Assembly (NCBI GenBank): GCA_019753105.1
Contig: JAIELJ010000019.1
Coordinates: forward strand, 1 to 36,568
Reading direction: 5' to 3'
From: Hyphomonadaceae bacterium
GTDB lineage: Bacteria; Pseudomonadota; Alphaproteobacteria; Caulobacterales; Aquidulcibacteraceae
Length of the DNA stretch: 36,568 nt
Part shown: positions 1-7,160 of the stretch, piece by piece
How the letters are laid out: every line of letters begins with the position of its first letter
Position numbering within the stretch: the stretch's first letter is position 1
Notes under the pieces: generated by a model
Seen by the model: the letters and a program-made list of their open reading frames with translations, nothing else
Told to the model about the DNA's origin: nothing
Database searches by the model: none
Made by a program: the position numbers and the translations under genes

Positions 1-182
1 GGCATGAGCAGCTTGACGTTTTTTCCAACCACCTCTTCGACGGCGTAGCCAAAGAGACGCTCGCAGGCGGGGTTGAACATCTGAATGACGCCGTGTGCGT
101 CTATCAGAATGACCCCGTCGACCGCTGTATCTACGAGTGCGCGAAGGCGAGACTCTTCTTTCGACGAGCTCGGCGCGGTCAT
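1..182 (-). CDS. PAS-domain sensor protein, N-terminal part (runs off window)
   Basis: Only the first 60 codons are present; the gene continues beyond the left edge. The reverse strand reads ATG at 182, giving a short polar N-terminus followed by a PAS fold start ([18 protein letters not shown]) and the PAS signature [11 protein letters not shown], ending near [10 protein letters not shown]. This is the form seen at the front of FixL-like and other PAS histidine kinases. The start codon overlaps the stop of the upstream response regulator (ATGA at 182-179), so the two are probably translationally coupled and form a two-component pair. The kinase core is not visible, so a diguanylate cyclase or other PAS protein cannot be excluded. 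Confidence 0.8.
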   Translation of the reverse strand, partial: MTAPSSSKEESRLRALVDTAVDGVILIDAHGVIQMFNPACERLFGYAVEEVVGKNVKLLM

Positions 183-550
183 TGCGAGTCACGGCTTGCT
201 GTGACGCCCGCAATGCAGGCGAGCAACACATTCGGTGTAAACGGCCTGGGTAGAAAAGCGTCGGCGCCATCTTCGCCGATCGAGCCTTCAGGCGCAGCAC
301 CTTGCCCTGAGGTCAGAACTATTGCCAAGCCAGGATGACGGCAGCGGATTTCTCGCACCAGCGCATCACCTTTCATCCCAGGCAGATTTAAATCTACAAT
401 CACCGCGTCTAGAGGCGCGCTCGCCACCATTGCCAAGCCGTTGAACGCATTTTCGGCGACAGATATCTCATGCCCCCTATCGCGTAGAACGAAGATAAGA
501 GCGTCCAAGACCATGGCGTTGTCGTCGATGATGCCGATGCGCAGTACCAT
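179..550 (-). CDS. Single-domain (CheY-like) response regulator
   Basis: A 123-residue stand-alone receiver domain with no output domain. The acidic pair D9-D10 (IGIIDDN), phospho-acceptor D53 ([12 protein letters not shown]) and switch Thr T80 (VLTSGQ) are all present. The usual conserved Lys of the F-L-P-K-P motif is Arg here (FLPRPF, R102), a conservative but uncommon change. It probably exchanges phosphate with the PAS protein encoded directly downstream, whose start overlaps its stop by four bases. The target of its signal is not evident from the neighbours. Confidence 0.85.
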   Translation of the reverse strand: MVLRIGIIDDNAMVLDALIFVLRDRGHEISVAENAFNGLAMVASAPLDAVIVDLNLPGMKGDALVREIRCRHPGLAIVLTSGQGAAPEGSIGEDGADAFLPRPFTPNVLLACIAGVTASRDSQ

Positions 551-1148
551 TCGAGCGTGCGTTTACGTTGCGTGACAGGCGTCGTCAACTTCACTCACAG
601 GATGCCCAGCCCGGGTTACCGCGTCGAATTCGCCTCATGGGCGCGCCGCTCACAGTTCAATGCAGTTTCGCTGAATAACGTTGCTCAGCCGCGCGGGCCG
701 TTTAGGCGCAGCAGACGAAAGTTCAGCGTCGCCGCAACGGTCACCCATGCAAGATAGGGCGTGAGCAACAGCGCTGCCGGCGTGCTGATGCCGCCTGGTC
801 ATTCCTTTTCTTCGGGATGAAACGGCTGGATTGGGCGATGGCGGAAGTCATCTGCCTCTGGCTGATGATCGTCGCCGTGATTGCTGGATGCAGCTGCGAA
901 GCTCAAGACAAAGAATACGACCAGAGCGATCGTGGATGACAACGCCAAAGGAACACCTATCGCGTCAGGGTAAGGCGAGTACGCGCGCCGGTCGATGCAA
1001 AATCTTGCTGCCGCGACGGGCGCACAAAACCGCAAGACGATCTCCGAAGAGTCCGGCGCGGCAAGGATCAACCTCGTGCGTTACTGGAGCCTACCCAGGT
1101 TGACAGCCGCCCTCGGCGCCAGCCACCAAGTCTGCCACGGAGATTGTG
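551..1148. other. Gene-poor degenerate stretch between two divergent transcription units
   Basis: About 600 bases without a convincing intact gene. It holds the TspO remnant described separately. Two mutually antisense open frames compete here. A minus-strand frame (799-1071) has one hydrophobic segment (STIALVVFFVLSFAAAS) and a His/Asp/Glu-rich tail, and its stop lies directly before the TspO remnant in the same frame. A plus-strand frame of 40 residues (817-939, starting MKRLDWAMAE) has a hydrophobic segment ending in a lipobox-like VIAGC. Both have weak ribosome binding sites and less G/C at third codon positions than neighbouring genes, so neither is called. The bases next to 551 should carry the promoter of the response regulator. 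Confidence 0.5.
685..798 (-). pseudogene. C-terminal remnant of a TspO/MBR family gene
   Basis: After the in-frame stop at 799-801 the minus strand reads 37 codons before another stop. They contain PAALLLTPYLAWVTVAATLN followed by FRLLRLNGPRG. This matches the last transmembrane helix and tail of TspO/CrtK (tryptophan-rich sensory protein), whose family C-terminus is typically L-L-x-P-Y-L-x-W-V-x-x-A-x-x-L-N-x-x-x-x-x-L-N. There is no start codon and no recognisable first four helices upstream in any frame. It therefore looks like the surviving end of a deleted or decayed gene. TspO binds porphyrins and tetrapyrroles in related bacteria. Confidence 0.65.
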
Positions 1149-1928
1149 ATGCGCCAGTCGCTTGGAGCGATTCTGCTGACCATCGTGACCGCGGTGGCAG
1201 CGCTCGCGATACTGCACGCGCTCGGCCCTGATTGGACTCAATTCCCTCCCGCGACGTGCCTGGCTACGCATTGCTTCTGCGAAGCCCCGCACACGGACTC
1301 ACTACTGCTCCAGCCCGCCAACAGCTGGTCGTCGTTCGGCTTTGTGTTCGTCGGCTTTTGGATCATGCTCGCACCGCGGCGCAGCGAGACGGTTTTCGCC
1401 GGTTGGGCTGCTCTATGGTTCGGCTTCACAGCGGTTGTCATTGGCGTCGGCAGCTTTCTGCTACACGCCACGCTGACACTCTGGGGTCAATTCTACGATG
1501 TGCTCGGCATGTATCTGCTGAGCGGCTTCCTGCTTGCCTATGCTGTGCAACGCTGGCGCAGCTGGTCGAACTCAGCGGCCTTGGCGCTTTACCTTGCGGT
1601 CTGCGCCATCCTCATTGCGTTGCTCTGGATCATACCGGAAACGCGCCGTTGGTTGTTTGCGGCCGTGCTGGCTGTGGCGCTCGCAGTCGAACTCGTTATG
1701 GCCCGGCCACTTAGGCAAAATGTTCGGGTCTCGTTGTTCGGTTACGGCTTGCTCGCCAACACAATCGCATTCGGGATTTGGATCCTCGACAACACTCGCA
1801 CACTCTGCATGCCCGACAGCTTGTTGCAGGGTCACGCAGCCTGGCATTTGCTCGGCGCGATCGCGGTCTATTTCAACTACCGCTATTATCACAGCGAACA
1901 GCCACGAGCGGCCCCCAAGGCCACGTAG
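1149..1928 (+). CDS. Ceramidase-like integral membrane hydrolase (CREST superfamily)
   Basis: A 259-residue multi-pass membrane protein with the hallmarks of the alkaline ceramidase family (PF05875, CREST metal-dependent hydrolases). An N-terminal loop has FCE (C44, E45) and PANSWSSFGFVFVG. A Ser/His/Asp block follows, GVGSFLLHATLTLWGQFYD (S102, H106, D117). A C-terminal HAAWH pair (H229, H233) completes the likely zinc site. About seven hydrophobic segments are visible. Family members cleave ceramides or related amide lipids; the actual substrate here is unknown, though several alphaproteobacteria make ceramides or sphingolipids. ATG 1149 is preferred over GTG 1146 because GGAG at 1139-1142 is six bases away. 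It stands alone, divergent from the two-component genes. Confidence 0.85.
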   Translation: MRQSLGAILLTIVTAVAALAILHALGPDWTQFPPATCLATHCFCEAPHTDSLLLQPANSWSSFGFVFVGFWIMLAPRRSETVFAGWAALWFGFTAVVIGVGSFLLHATLTLWGQFYDVLGMYLLSGFLLAYAVQRWRSWSNSAALALYLAVCAILIALLWIIPETRRWLFAAVLAVALAVELVMARPLRQNVRVSLFGYGLLANTIAFGIWILDNTRTLCMPDSLLQGHAAWHLLGAIAVYFNYRYYHSEQPRAAPKAT

Positions 1929-2053
1929 ATCCGAAACGGCGCTCGCAGCCGAGGGCCTGGGGCGATCCATGCGGTCGTCGGTAATGGTGCGAAAACTTCG
2001 GCGATCTGCATCACCGTGTCGACGCATGCGTTCAGCATGGGCATAGGAAAACG

Positions 2054-2632
2054 ATGGCGCAGACCTTGGCGCAGCTCGTATCGGAAATCGAAGCGTGTCG
2101 CGCGTGCGCGCTGCCGCATGAGCCGCGGCCGGTCGTGTGGGTGCATCCCGCCGCGCGCATTCTGATCGCCGGGCAAGCGCCAGGCCGTCGCGTGCATGAG
2201 AGCGGCATTCCGTGGAACGACCCTTCGGGCGATCGCTTACGCGCGTGGCTCGAGATGGACCGCGAACAATTCTACGAGCGGCGGGTCATCGCCGTCGCCG
2301 CGATGGGATTCTGCTTTCCAGGCACTGTCAACGGCGCCGATCTGCCCCCGCGCCGGGAATGCGCGCCGCTTTGGCGTCCGCGCCTGTTGCCGTTGCTGAA
2401 AAATGTGCGCCTCACCCTACTCGTCGGATCATACGCTCAACGCTATCATCTGGGCGCTGCGGTGAAACGGACGCTGGGGGAGACAGTCGGCGCTTGGCGC
2501 GACTATCCAACCAATGTCATGCCTTTGCCGCATCCATCATGGCGGAATAGTGCATGGCTGAAGCGCAATCCCTGGTTCGAAACGGACGTCTTGCCCGAGC
2601 TGCGGCGAAGGGTTTCATCGGCTTTGCGCTGA
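2054..2632 (+). CDS. Uracil-DNA glycosylase superfamily protein, Fe-S type
   Basis: 192 residues with the UDG-superfamily motif A GQAPGRRVHESGIPWNDPSG (residues 40-59) and motif B PLPHPSWRN (157-165). Four cysteines, C15 and C18 (CRAC), C87 and C103, have the spacing that holds the [4Fe-4S] cluster in family 4/5 enzymes. It is expected to excise uracil or a deaminated base from DNA in the cytoplasm. Motif A carries Asn (WND) a little downstream of GQAPG rather than the Glu or Asp of textbook family 4 enzymes, so base specificity should not be assumed. AGGAAAA precedes the ATG. Its last 79 bases overlap the next gene. Confidence 0.85.
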   Translation: MAQTLAQLVSEIEACRACALPHEPRPVVWVHPAARILIAGQAPGRRVHESGIPWNDPSGDRLRAWLEMDREQFYERRVIAVAAMGFCFPGTVNGADLPPRRECAPLWRPRLLPLLKNVRLTLLVGSYAQRYHLGAAVKRTLGETVGAWRDYPTNVMPLPHPSWRNSAWLKRNPWFETDVLPELRRRVSSALR

Positions 2633-3603
2633 TGATCCTGGTCGCGTGCGTGCCGACGGTGCAGCAGGCGCAATCGCAAACCAACGGCTTCGCCGGGCCG
2701 CGCTTGGATGTGGTGAACGAGCGCCTGGTCTCGTTCGATGGCGCAGAGCTTGGTCTGAGTGCCTGGCTGCCACCGGAAGGCCAAGCGCCGACTGCCGTGA
2801 TCATCGCGCTGCACGGCATGAACGATTACGCCAACACCTATTATCTCGCTGGCCCCTGGTTCGCCGAACGCGGCGTTGCTCTCTACGCCTACGACGCACG
2901 TGGTTTTGGCCGCTCGCCCAATCGCGGCGTCTGGCCGGGCAGACGGCTCATGTCGGAAGATTTGCGCACCGCGGTTACGCTGGCGCGCCGCCAACATCCG
3001 GGTTTGCCGATCACTGTGATCGGTGACTCGATGGGCTCGGCCGCGGCAATCGCCACCTTTAGCGGCGATGATGCGCCGGAAATCGATCGCCTCGTGCTCG
3101 TCGCGCCCGCCGTGTGGGGCTGGTCGACGATGCCCGACTCCTACGCCTTCACGCTTTGGGTTGGCGCGCACACGTTCCCGTATCGCGCCGTCTCGCCGCC
3201 GCGCAACGTCACCCGCACGCGCACGGCCTCCGATAACCGCGAAGCGCTGCTGCAAGCTGGCCGTGCGCCGCACATGATCTGGACGACGCGCATCGACGCC
3301 GTCTTCGGCCTCGTCAATCTGATGGAGTACGCCTCCGACAACGCCGGCAATCTCAACGGCCACGTGCTCTTTCTCTATGGCGCCAACGATCAGATCATCC
3401 CGCGCCGTTCCGCCGAGAACGCCGCGCGGAGCTTGCCGCCAACCGCGCGCACGGCGCTCTATGAGAACGGCTGGCATTGGCTCTTGCGCGATCTGCAGCG
3501 CGAGGTTGTCTACGAGGATATTCTGGCGTTCATGCACGATCCGCGCGCGCCGCTGCCGTCAGGCGCGCCGCCGATCCTGCCCGTCACTCAAGCAAATCGT
3601 TAA
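2554..3603 (+). CDS. Alpha/beta-hydrolase lipoprotein (monoacylglycerol lipase-like)
   Basis: 349 residues. The n-region RLARAAAKG, hydrophobic FIGFALMILVAC and lipobox LVAC (C32) indicate a lipoprotein signal. The hydrolase domain shows the oxyanion HG (87-88), nucleophile elbow GDSMG (S159), acid GANDQ (D279) and histidine NGWHW (H308), so the catalytic triad is complete. The fold and spacing resemble monoacylglycerol lipase or lysophospholipase (Hydrolase_4). It probably hydrolyses lipid esters at the envelope. The start at 2554 lies inside the preceding glycosylase gene. The next in-frame ATG (2632) would leave only two residues before the lipobox, and no GTG or TTG lies between, so the long overlap is favoured. 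Confidence 0.87.
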   Translation: MAEAQSLVRNGRLARAAAKGFIGFALMILVACVPTVQQAQSQTNGFAGPRLDVVNERLVSFDGAELGLSAWLPPEGQAPTAVIIALHGMNDYANTYYLAGPWFAERGVALYAYDARGFGRSPNRGVWPGRRLMSEDLRTAVTLARRQHPGLPITVIGDSMGSAAAIATFSGDDAPEIDRLVLVAPAVWGWSTMPDSYAFTLWVGAHTFPYRAVSPPRNVTRTRTASDNREALLQAGRAPHMIWTTRIDAVFGLVNLMEYASDNAGNLNGHVLFLYGANDQIIPRRSAENAARSLPPTARTALYENGWHWLLRDLQREVVYEDILAFMHDPRAPLPSGAPPILPVTQANR

Positions 3604-3629
3604 CGCAACAAGCGTATGCTGGCCGCACT

Positions 3630-4616
3630 ATGGCGGCTCTTAACGGTCTCTTTAACAAAAAGAAGCTGGCGCTCACGCGTGCGAAACTGGCTGCGTGGTG
3701 GGATGGCGCCGCATACGATGAAGAAGCGGCGCTGGCGGCGTACGAAGCCAAGCTGGCTGCTGCGGCAAATGAAAACGTCGAGGCGGAAGCCGCCAATGTC
3801 GAGGACGAGCTTTTTGACGAGCTTCCGTTCGAAATGCCTCCACGCCTATCGGCGCTTGCGCTCATCTGGGGTGATGGCCGCGTGCGCCCGGGAGACGCCA
3901 CCGCCGAAGCGATGGAGCCTGCGCGCATTGGCGTGGCCGCCGACGGCGTGCTCGCGGTCTGGGGCCCCGGCCTTGCCGCGCCGGTGATCGCGATAGCCAG
4001 CAAGCATCCAGGCAAGATCGAGGTCTATGAGTGGCGCGAAGAAACCATCGAAGCGCTGCGTCACGAAGTGAAGCAAGCGAAGCTCGACGACCGTGTTACG
4101 GTTACGCGCATCGATCTTGAAGCGCATGTCTATCCGCCCGCCTCGCTCGACGGCATCTATAGCGTCGATGACTTCGCCTATGTGGGCTACCCGCCGCATT
4201 TGGCGCAGCAGGTCATGAAGAGCCTGAAGCCCGGCGCCTGCGCCGTGCTCGAGGCTTATGTCGGCTTGAAGTCCGACGCACTCAAAACCGCATTCGCCTC
4301 CTCATTCGCCGAGCCGCAAATCCGCGCGCACGGCGACGTGTTGCAATTCTTCCGCGACGTCGGCCTCCAAATCGAAGCGGACGAAGATTTGACGGATGAG
4401 TTCCTCGCCACCGCCCGCGCTGCGTTCAAGCAACTCGGCGAGCGCCTTGCGCAATCCGGCGGCATCGAGCCCGTGACGGCACGCGAACTGGCATGGGAAA
4501 CCGAAGCCTGGCGCGTGCGTCTCATGATGCTGGCGCAGCGCCGTCTGGAGCGCCGCCGTTTCGTTGTACGCAAGCCCGCGGCTCAGGCCGAAAATACGAA
4601 CGAACCTGCTGCGTGA
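3630..4616 (+). CDS. Class I SAM-methyltransferase-like protein
   Basis: 328 residues, starting at ATG 3630 shortly after the hydrolase stop. The N-terminal third is rich in Ala, Lys and Glu (predicted helical) and has an acidic patch around VEAEAANVEDELFDELPFE. The middle resembles a Rossmann methyltransferase: a motif-I-like strand VLAVWGPGLAAPVIAIA, then an acidic residue ending the next strand (KIEVYEW), then RVTVTRIDLE, then a motif-V-like LKPGACAVLEAYVG. The motif-I glycine pattern is imperfect, so SAM binding is inferred rather than shown. The C-terminus is a basic helical tail (QRRLERRRFVVRK). No specific family is recognised. It is convergent with fbpC and the two overlap by 34 bases. 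Confidence 0.7.
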   Translation: MAALNGLFNKKKLALTRAKLAAWWDGAAYDEEAALAAYEAKLAAAANENVEAEAANVEDELFDELPFEMPPRLSALALIWGDGRVRPGDATAEAMEPARIGVAADGVLAVWGPGLAAPVIAIASKHPGKIEVYEWREETIEALRHEVKQAKLDDRVTVTRIDLEAHVYPPASLDGIYSVDDFAYVGYPPHLAQQVMKSLKPGACAVLEAYVGLKSDALKTAFASSFAEPQIRAHGDVLQFFRDVGLQIEADEDLTDEFLATARAAFKQLGERLAQSGGIEPVTARELAWETEAWRVRLMMLAQRRLERRRFVVRKPAAQAENTNEPAA

Positions 4617-5593
4617 AGCGCGACATCGACGCGCTCGCCCAGCGCTGTCCGCGCCGGCGCAAGCGCGCGCCAGACAACGCCCTGCGCTTCAAGGCGCACC
4701 AGATCATGCGCCCCATGCGGCCGCACGTCGACGACACGCGCCGCTGAACCCGGCTTCAAGTGCACCGCCTCCGCCCGCACCGCCGCATAAGCTCTCGAAC
4801 CGTTCGGCAGCGATGACGCGATCTCACCAAACGGCGTGCGCACGACGCCGCCTTCGCTCACACCTTCGAAGACGTTGATTGGCCCAAGCGCCGCCGCTGC
4901 ATCGAGCGAAGCAGGCGCATCATAGGCCTCGCGCGGCGTGGCCGATTGCAGCAGCTTGCCCGCTTTCAGGATTGCGAGTTGATCCGCCGCTTGCAGCGCG
5001 TCCTCAGCGTCGTGCGTGACGAACAACGTCGTCGTCTGCGTCTCGGCTAAGGTGGCTAGCGTCGCGTCGCGCAACTCAGCGCGTAGCACCGGATCAAGCC
5101 CCGAGAAAGGCTCATCCAGCAACACTGCGCGCGGCTTCGGCGCCAGCGCCCGCGCCAACGCCACCCGTTGTTGCTCGCCACCGGAAAGCTCATGCGGATA
5201 CGCGCCCGCGCGGTGCTTCAGGCCCATGCGATCGAGCCAGCGCAGCGCTTGTTCATCGCGATCAGCGCGCGCGAGTTTATCCAAGCCGAATGCCACGTTT
5301 GCGCCCGCTGTGAGATGCGGAAACAGCGAGTAGTCCTGAAACACCATGCCGACGCGCCGCTGCTCCGTCGGCATTGCGCGACCTGGCGTGGAAACGGTTT
5401 CGTTGCCAATCAGAATCTCGCCTGAATCCGGCGACTCGAGCCCCGCGATCAAACGCAGGATTGTCGACTTACCCGAGCCTGACGGCCCCAACAGCGCCAG
5501 CACTTTGCCTTCTGGCGCTGTCAGCGAGACATCATCGAGCGCCCACGCACCATTGTATGCGCGGCGCACATTGCGAAGCGTCACGCTGCTCAT
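4583..5593 (-). CDS. fbpC: Ferric iron ABC transporter ATP-binding protein
   Basis: 336 residues. The ABC ATPase core has Walker A GPSGSGKST (residues 36-44), a Q-loop at VFQDYSLFPHL, signature LSGGEQQRVALARAL, Walker B AVLLDEPFSGLDP and H-loop FVTHD. A C-terminal region of about 100 residues (from around GPINVFEG) is the TOBE-type regulatory domain of the FbpC/PotA group. It powers import of the ligand delivered by the binding protein encoded upstream. The start overlaps the permease stop (ATGA, 5593-5590), so the operon order is binding protein, permease, ATPase. Thiamine or 2-aminoethylphosphonate transporters use similar ATPases; the binding protein and Fur-like box favour iron. Confidence 0.92.
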   Translation of the reverse strand: MSSVTLRNVRRAYNGAWALDDVSLTAPEGKVLALLGPSGSGKSTILRLIAGLESPDSGEILIGNETVSTPGRAMPTEQRRVGMVFQDYSLFPHLTAGANVAFGLDKLARADRDEQALRWLDRMGLKHRAGAYPHELSGGEQQRVALARALAPKPRAVLLDEPFSGLDPVLRAELRDATLATLAETQTTTLFVTHDAEDALQAADQLAILKAGKLLQSATPREAYDAPASLDAAAALGPINVFEGVSEGGVVRTPFGEIASSLPNGSRAYAAVRAEAVHLKPGSAARVVDVRPHGAHDLVRLEAQGVVWRALAPARTALGERVDVALHAAGSFVFSA

Positions 5594-7095
5594 GCTTGCC
5601 CCGCGCGTGCCCGCGCGATGCCGCGCGTGAGGATGATGATGGGCGCAAGGCCAGCGAGAAAGATCAGCAATGCGGGCGCTGCCGCCTGCAACAAGCGTTC
5701 ATCGGAGGCGTACGAATAGGCTTTCACGGCGAGCGTATCAAAATCGAAAGGACGCAGGATCAGCGTTGCGGGAAGCTCTTTCAGGATTTCGACGAACAAG
5801 ATCAAGGCGGCCGCAGCCAGCGACGGCCCGGCAATCGGCAAATCTACCGCGATCAAGCGCCGCCACGGGCCTGCGCCAAGTGTTCTGGCCGAAGCATCGA
5901 GTCCTTTCGAGAGCCGCGCGAGGCCCGCATCGATCGGCTGCACGCCAGCCGCTGAGAAGCGCGCCGCATACGTCCAAAAGAGCGCTGCAAGCGCGAGCGC
6001 CGTGCCAAGTCCGCCGATCCATCCCGCTTCGCGCGCGATACTGAACAGAGCCAGCGCACCCATCGCAATCACTGCGCCTGGCGCCGCATATCCCATCGCC
6101 GCGCCATAGAGTGAGAGCTTGCCGATCGACTTCGACCGCCGCGCGCTCACAGCGATCGCAGCCGCAAGCGCCAGCGTGATTAGCGCGCCCGCAGCCGAGA
6201 GGATTACTGAGTTCACGAACGGCTGCACGACGTCGCCCAGATCGCCATGCAACAGCGCCAAGCGTCCGAGCCAAGCCAGCGGCAACACTGCGCCGAACGC
6301 GATCAGCGCCACACAGAATCCGCTCGCGAGCAATCCCGGCAGCGGCGAAAGTTGATAGCGCGGCAAAGGCCGCCAGCGTGATGAGCCGCCGCCAAATGCA
6401 GCCCGTCCGCGCGCACGCCGTTCAACAATCAAAAATACAATTGCCGCGAGCAGCAGCACTGCCGCAATCTGCAGCGCGCCATCCAAACTGCCGTGCGCGT
6501 ACCAAGCGCGAAACACCGCCGTCGAAAGCGTCGTCAGCCCGAAATGATACGCCGCGCCATAGTCCGCTGCGATCTCCATCATCGCCAGCGCGGCACCAGC
6601 AGCGATCCCAGGCCGCGCCAGCGGAAGTGCTACTTCCCAAAACACACGCCACGGCGAAGCGCCGAGTGATCGCGCCGCTTCAAGCGCGCATGCGGACTGG
6701 CTCGCAAACGCCGCGCGCGCGGCGAGGTAGACGTAGGGATAAAGCCCGATCGCATAGACGAATGCAGCGCCCCAAAGCCCACGGACCTCGATCGGCGCAG
6801 CGCCATGCCAAGTGATGCCGGTGTAGGCGTAAGCCAACACATAGCTCGGCGCCGCAAGCGGGATAACGAGCAGCCACTCGAACACGCCGCGTCCTGGAAA
6901 CCGGCACAAGCTCACCAGCCAAGCCGCCATTGCACCGAACACAACAGCGCCTGCGCCACCGAGCGCTACAACAAGCGCCGTGCCAATCGCGCCATCGCGC
7001 AGCAGGTCGCCGCCAAACGCGACGTCGCCCTGATCAGGTCGCAGCGCGAGCGTGATCACTGCAACAGCGGGCGCCGCACAGATGAGCGTCGCCAT
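5590..7095 (-). CDS. fbpB: Ferric iron ABC transporter permease, fused double-domain
   Basis: 501 residues and about twelve hydrophobic segments. Two copies of the permease EAA loop are visible: LEAARSLGASPWRVFWEVALP near residue 139 and DASARTLGAGPWRRLIAVDLP near residue 400. This is the duplicated FbpB/SfuB architecture, where one polypeptide replaces a permease dimer. It forms the inner-membrane channel between the ferric-binding protein and FbpC. ATG 7095 is the only ATG, GTG or TTG in the open frame after an in-frame stop at 7182-7180. Hydrophobic residues already precede it, so a rare CTG start upstream is possible. The gene lies 65 bases after the binding-protein stop and overlaps fbpC by four. 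Confidence 0.9.
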   Translation of the reverse strand: MATLICAAPAVAVITLALRPDQGDVAFGGDLLRDGAIGTALVVALGGAGAVVFGAMAAWLVSLCRFPGRGVFEWLLVIPLAAPSYVLAYAYTGITWHGAAPIEVRGLWGAAFVYAIGLYPYVYLAARAAFASQSACALEAARSLGASPWRVFWEVALPLARPGIAAGAALAMMEIAADYGAAYHFGLTTLSTAVFRAWYAHGSLDGALQIAAVLLLAAIVFLIVERRARGRAAFGGGSSRWRPLPRYQLSPLPGLLASGFCVALIAFGAVLPLAWLGRLALLHGDLGDVVQPFVNSVILSAAGALITLALAAAIAVSARRSKSIGKLSLYGAAMGYAAPGAVIAMGALALFSIAREAGWIGGLGTALALAALFWTYAARFSAAGVQPIDAGLARLSKGLDASARTLGAGPWRRLIAVDLPIAGPSLAAAALILFVEILKELPATLILRPFDFDTLAVKAYSYASDERLLQAAAPALLIFLAGLAPIIILTRGIARARAGQA

Positions 7096-7160
7096 CGCCG
7101 CCGCGAGCGCGACGCCGTCAATCGCGAAGCCTTTGCTCGACTTCGCCGTAGCGTCCGCGC

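Noticed and set aside
1889-2197. Minus-strand frame spanning the gap between ceramidase-like and UDG genes
   Set aside because: Covers both gene ends and shows no family pattern; the 125-base gap alone is too short to judge.
2503-3537. 344-codon open frame on the minus strand opposite the hydrolase
   Set aside because: It mirrors a high-GC gene with a complete catalytic triad; its product is Arg/His-rich with no domain.
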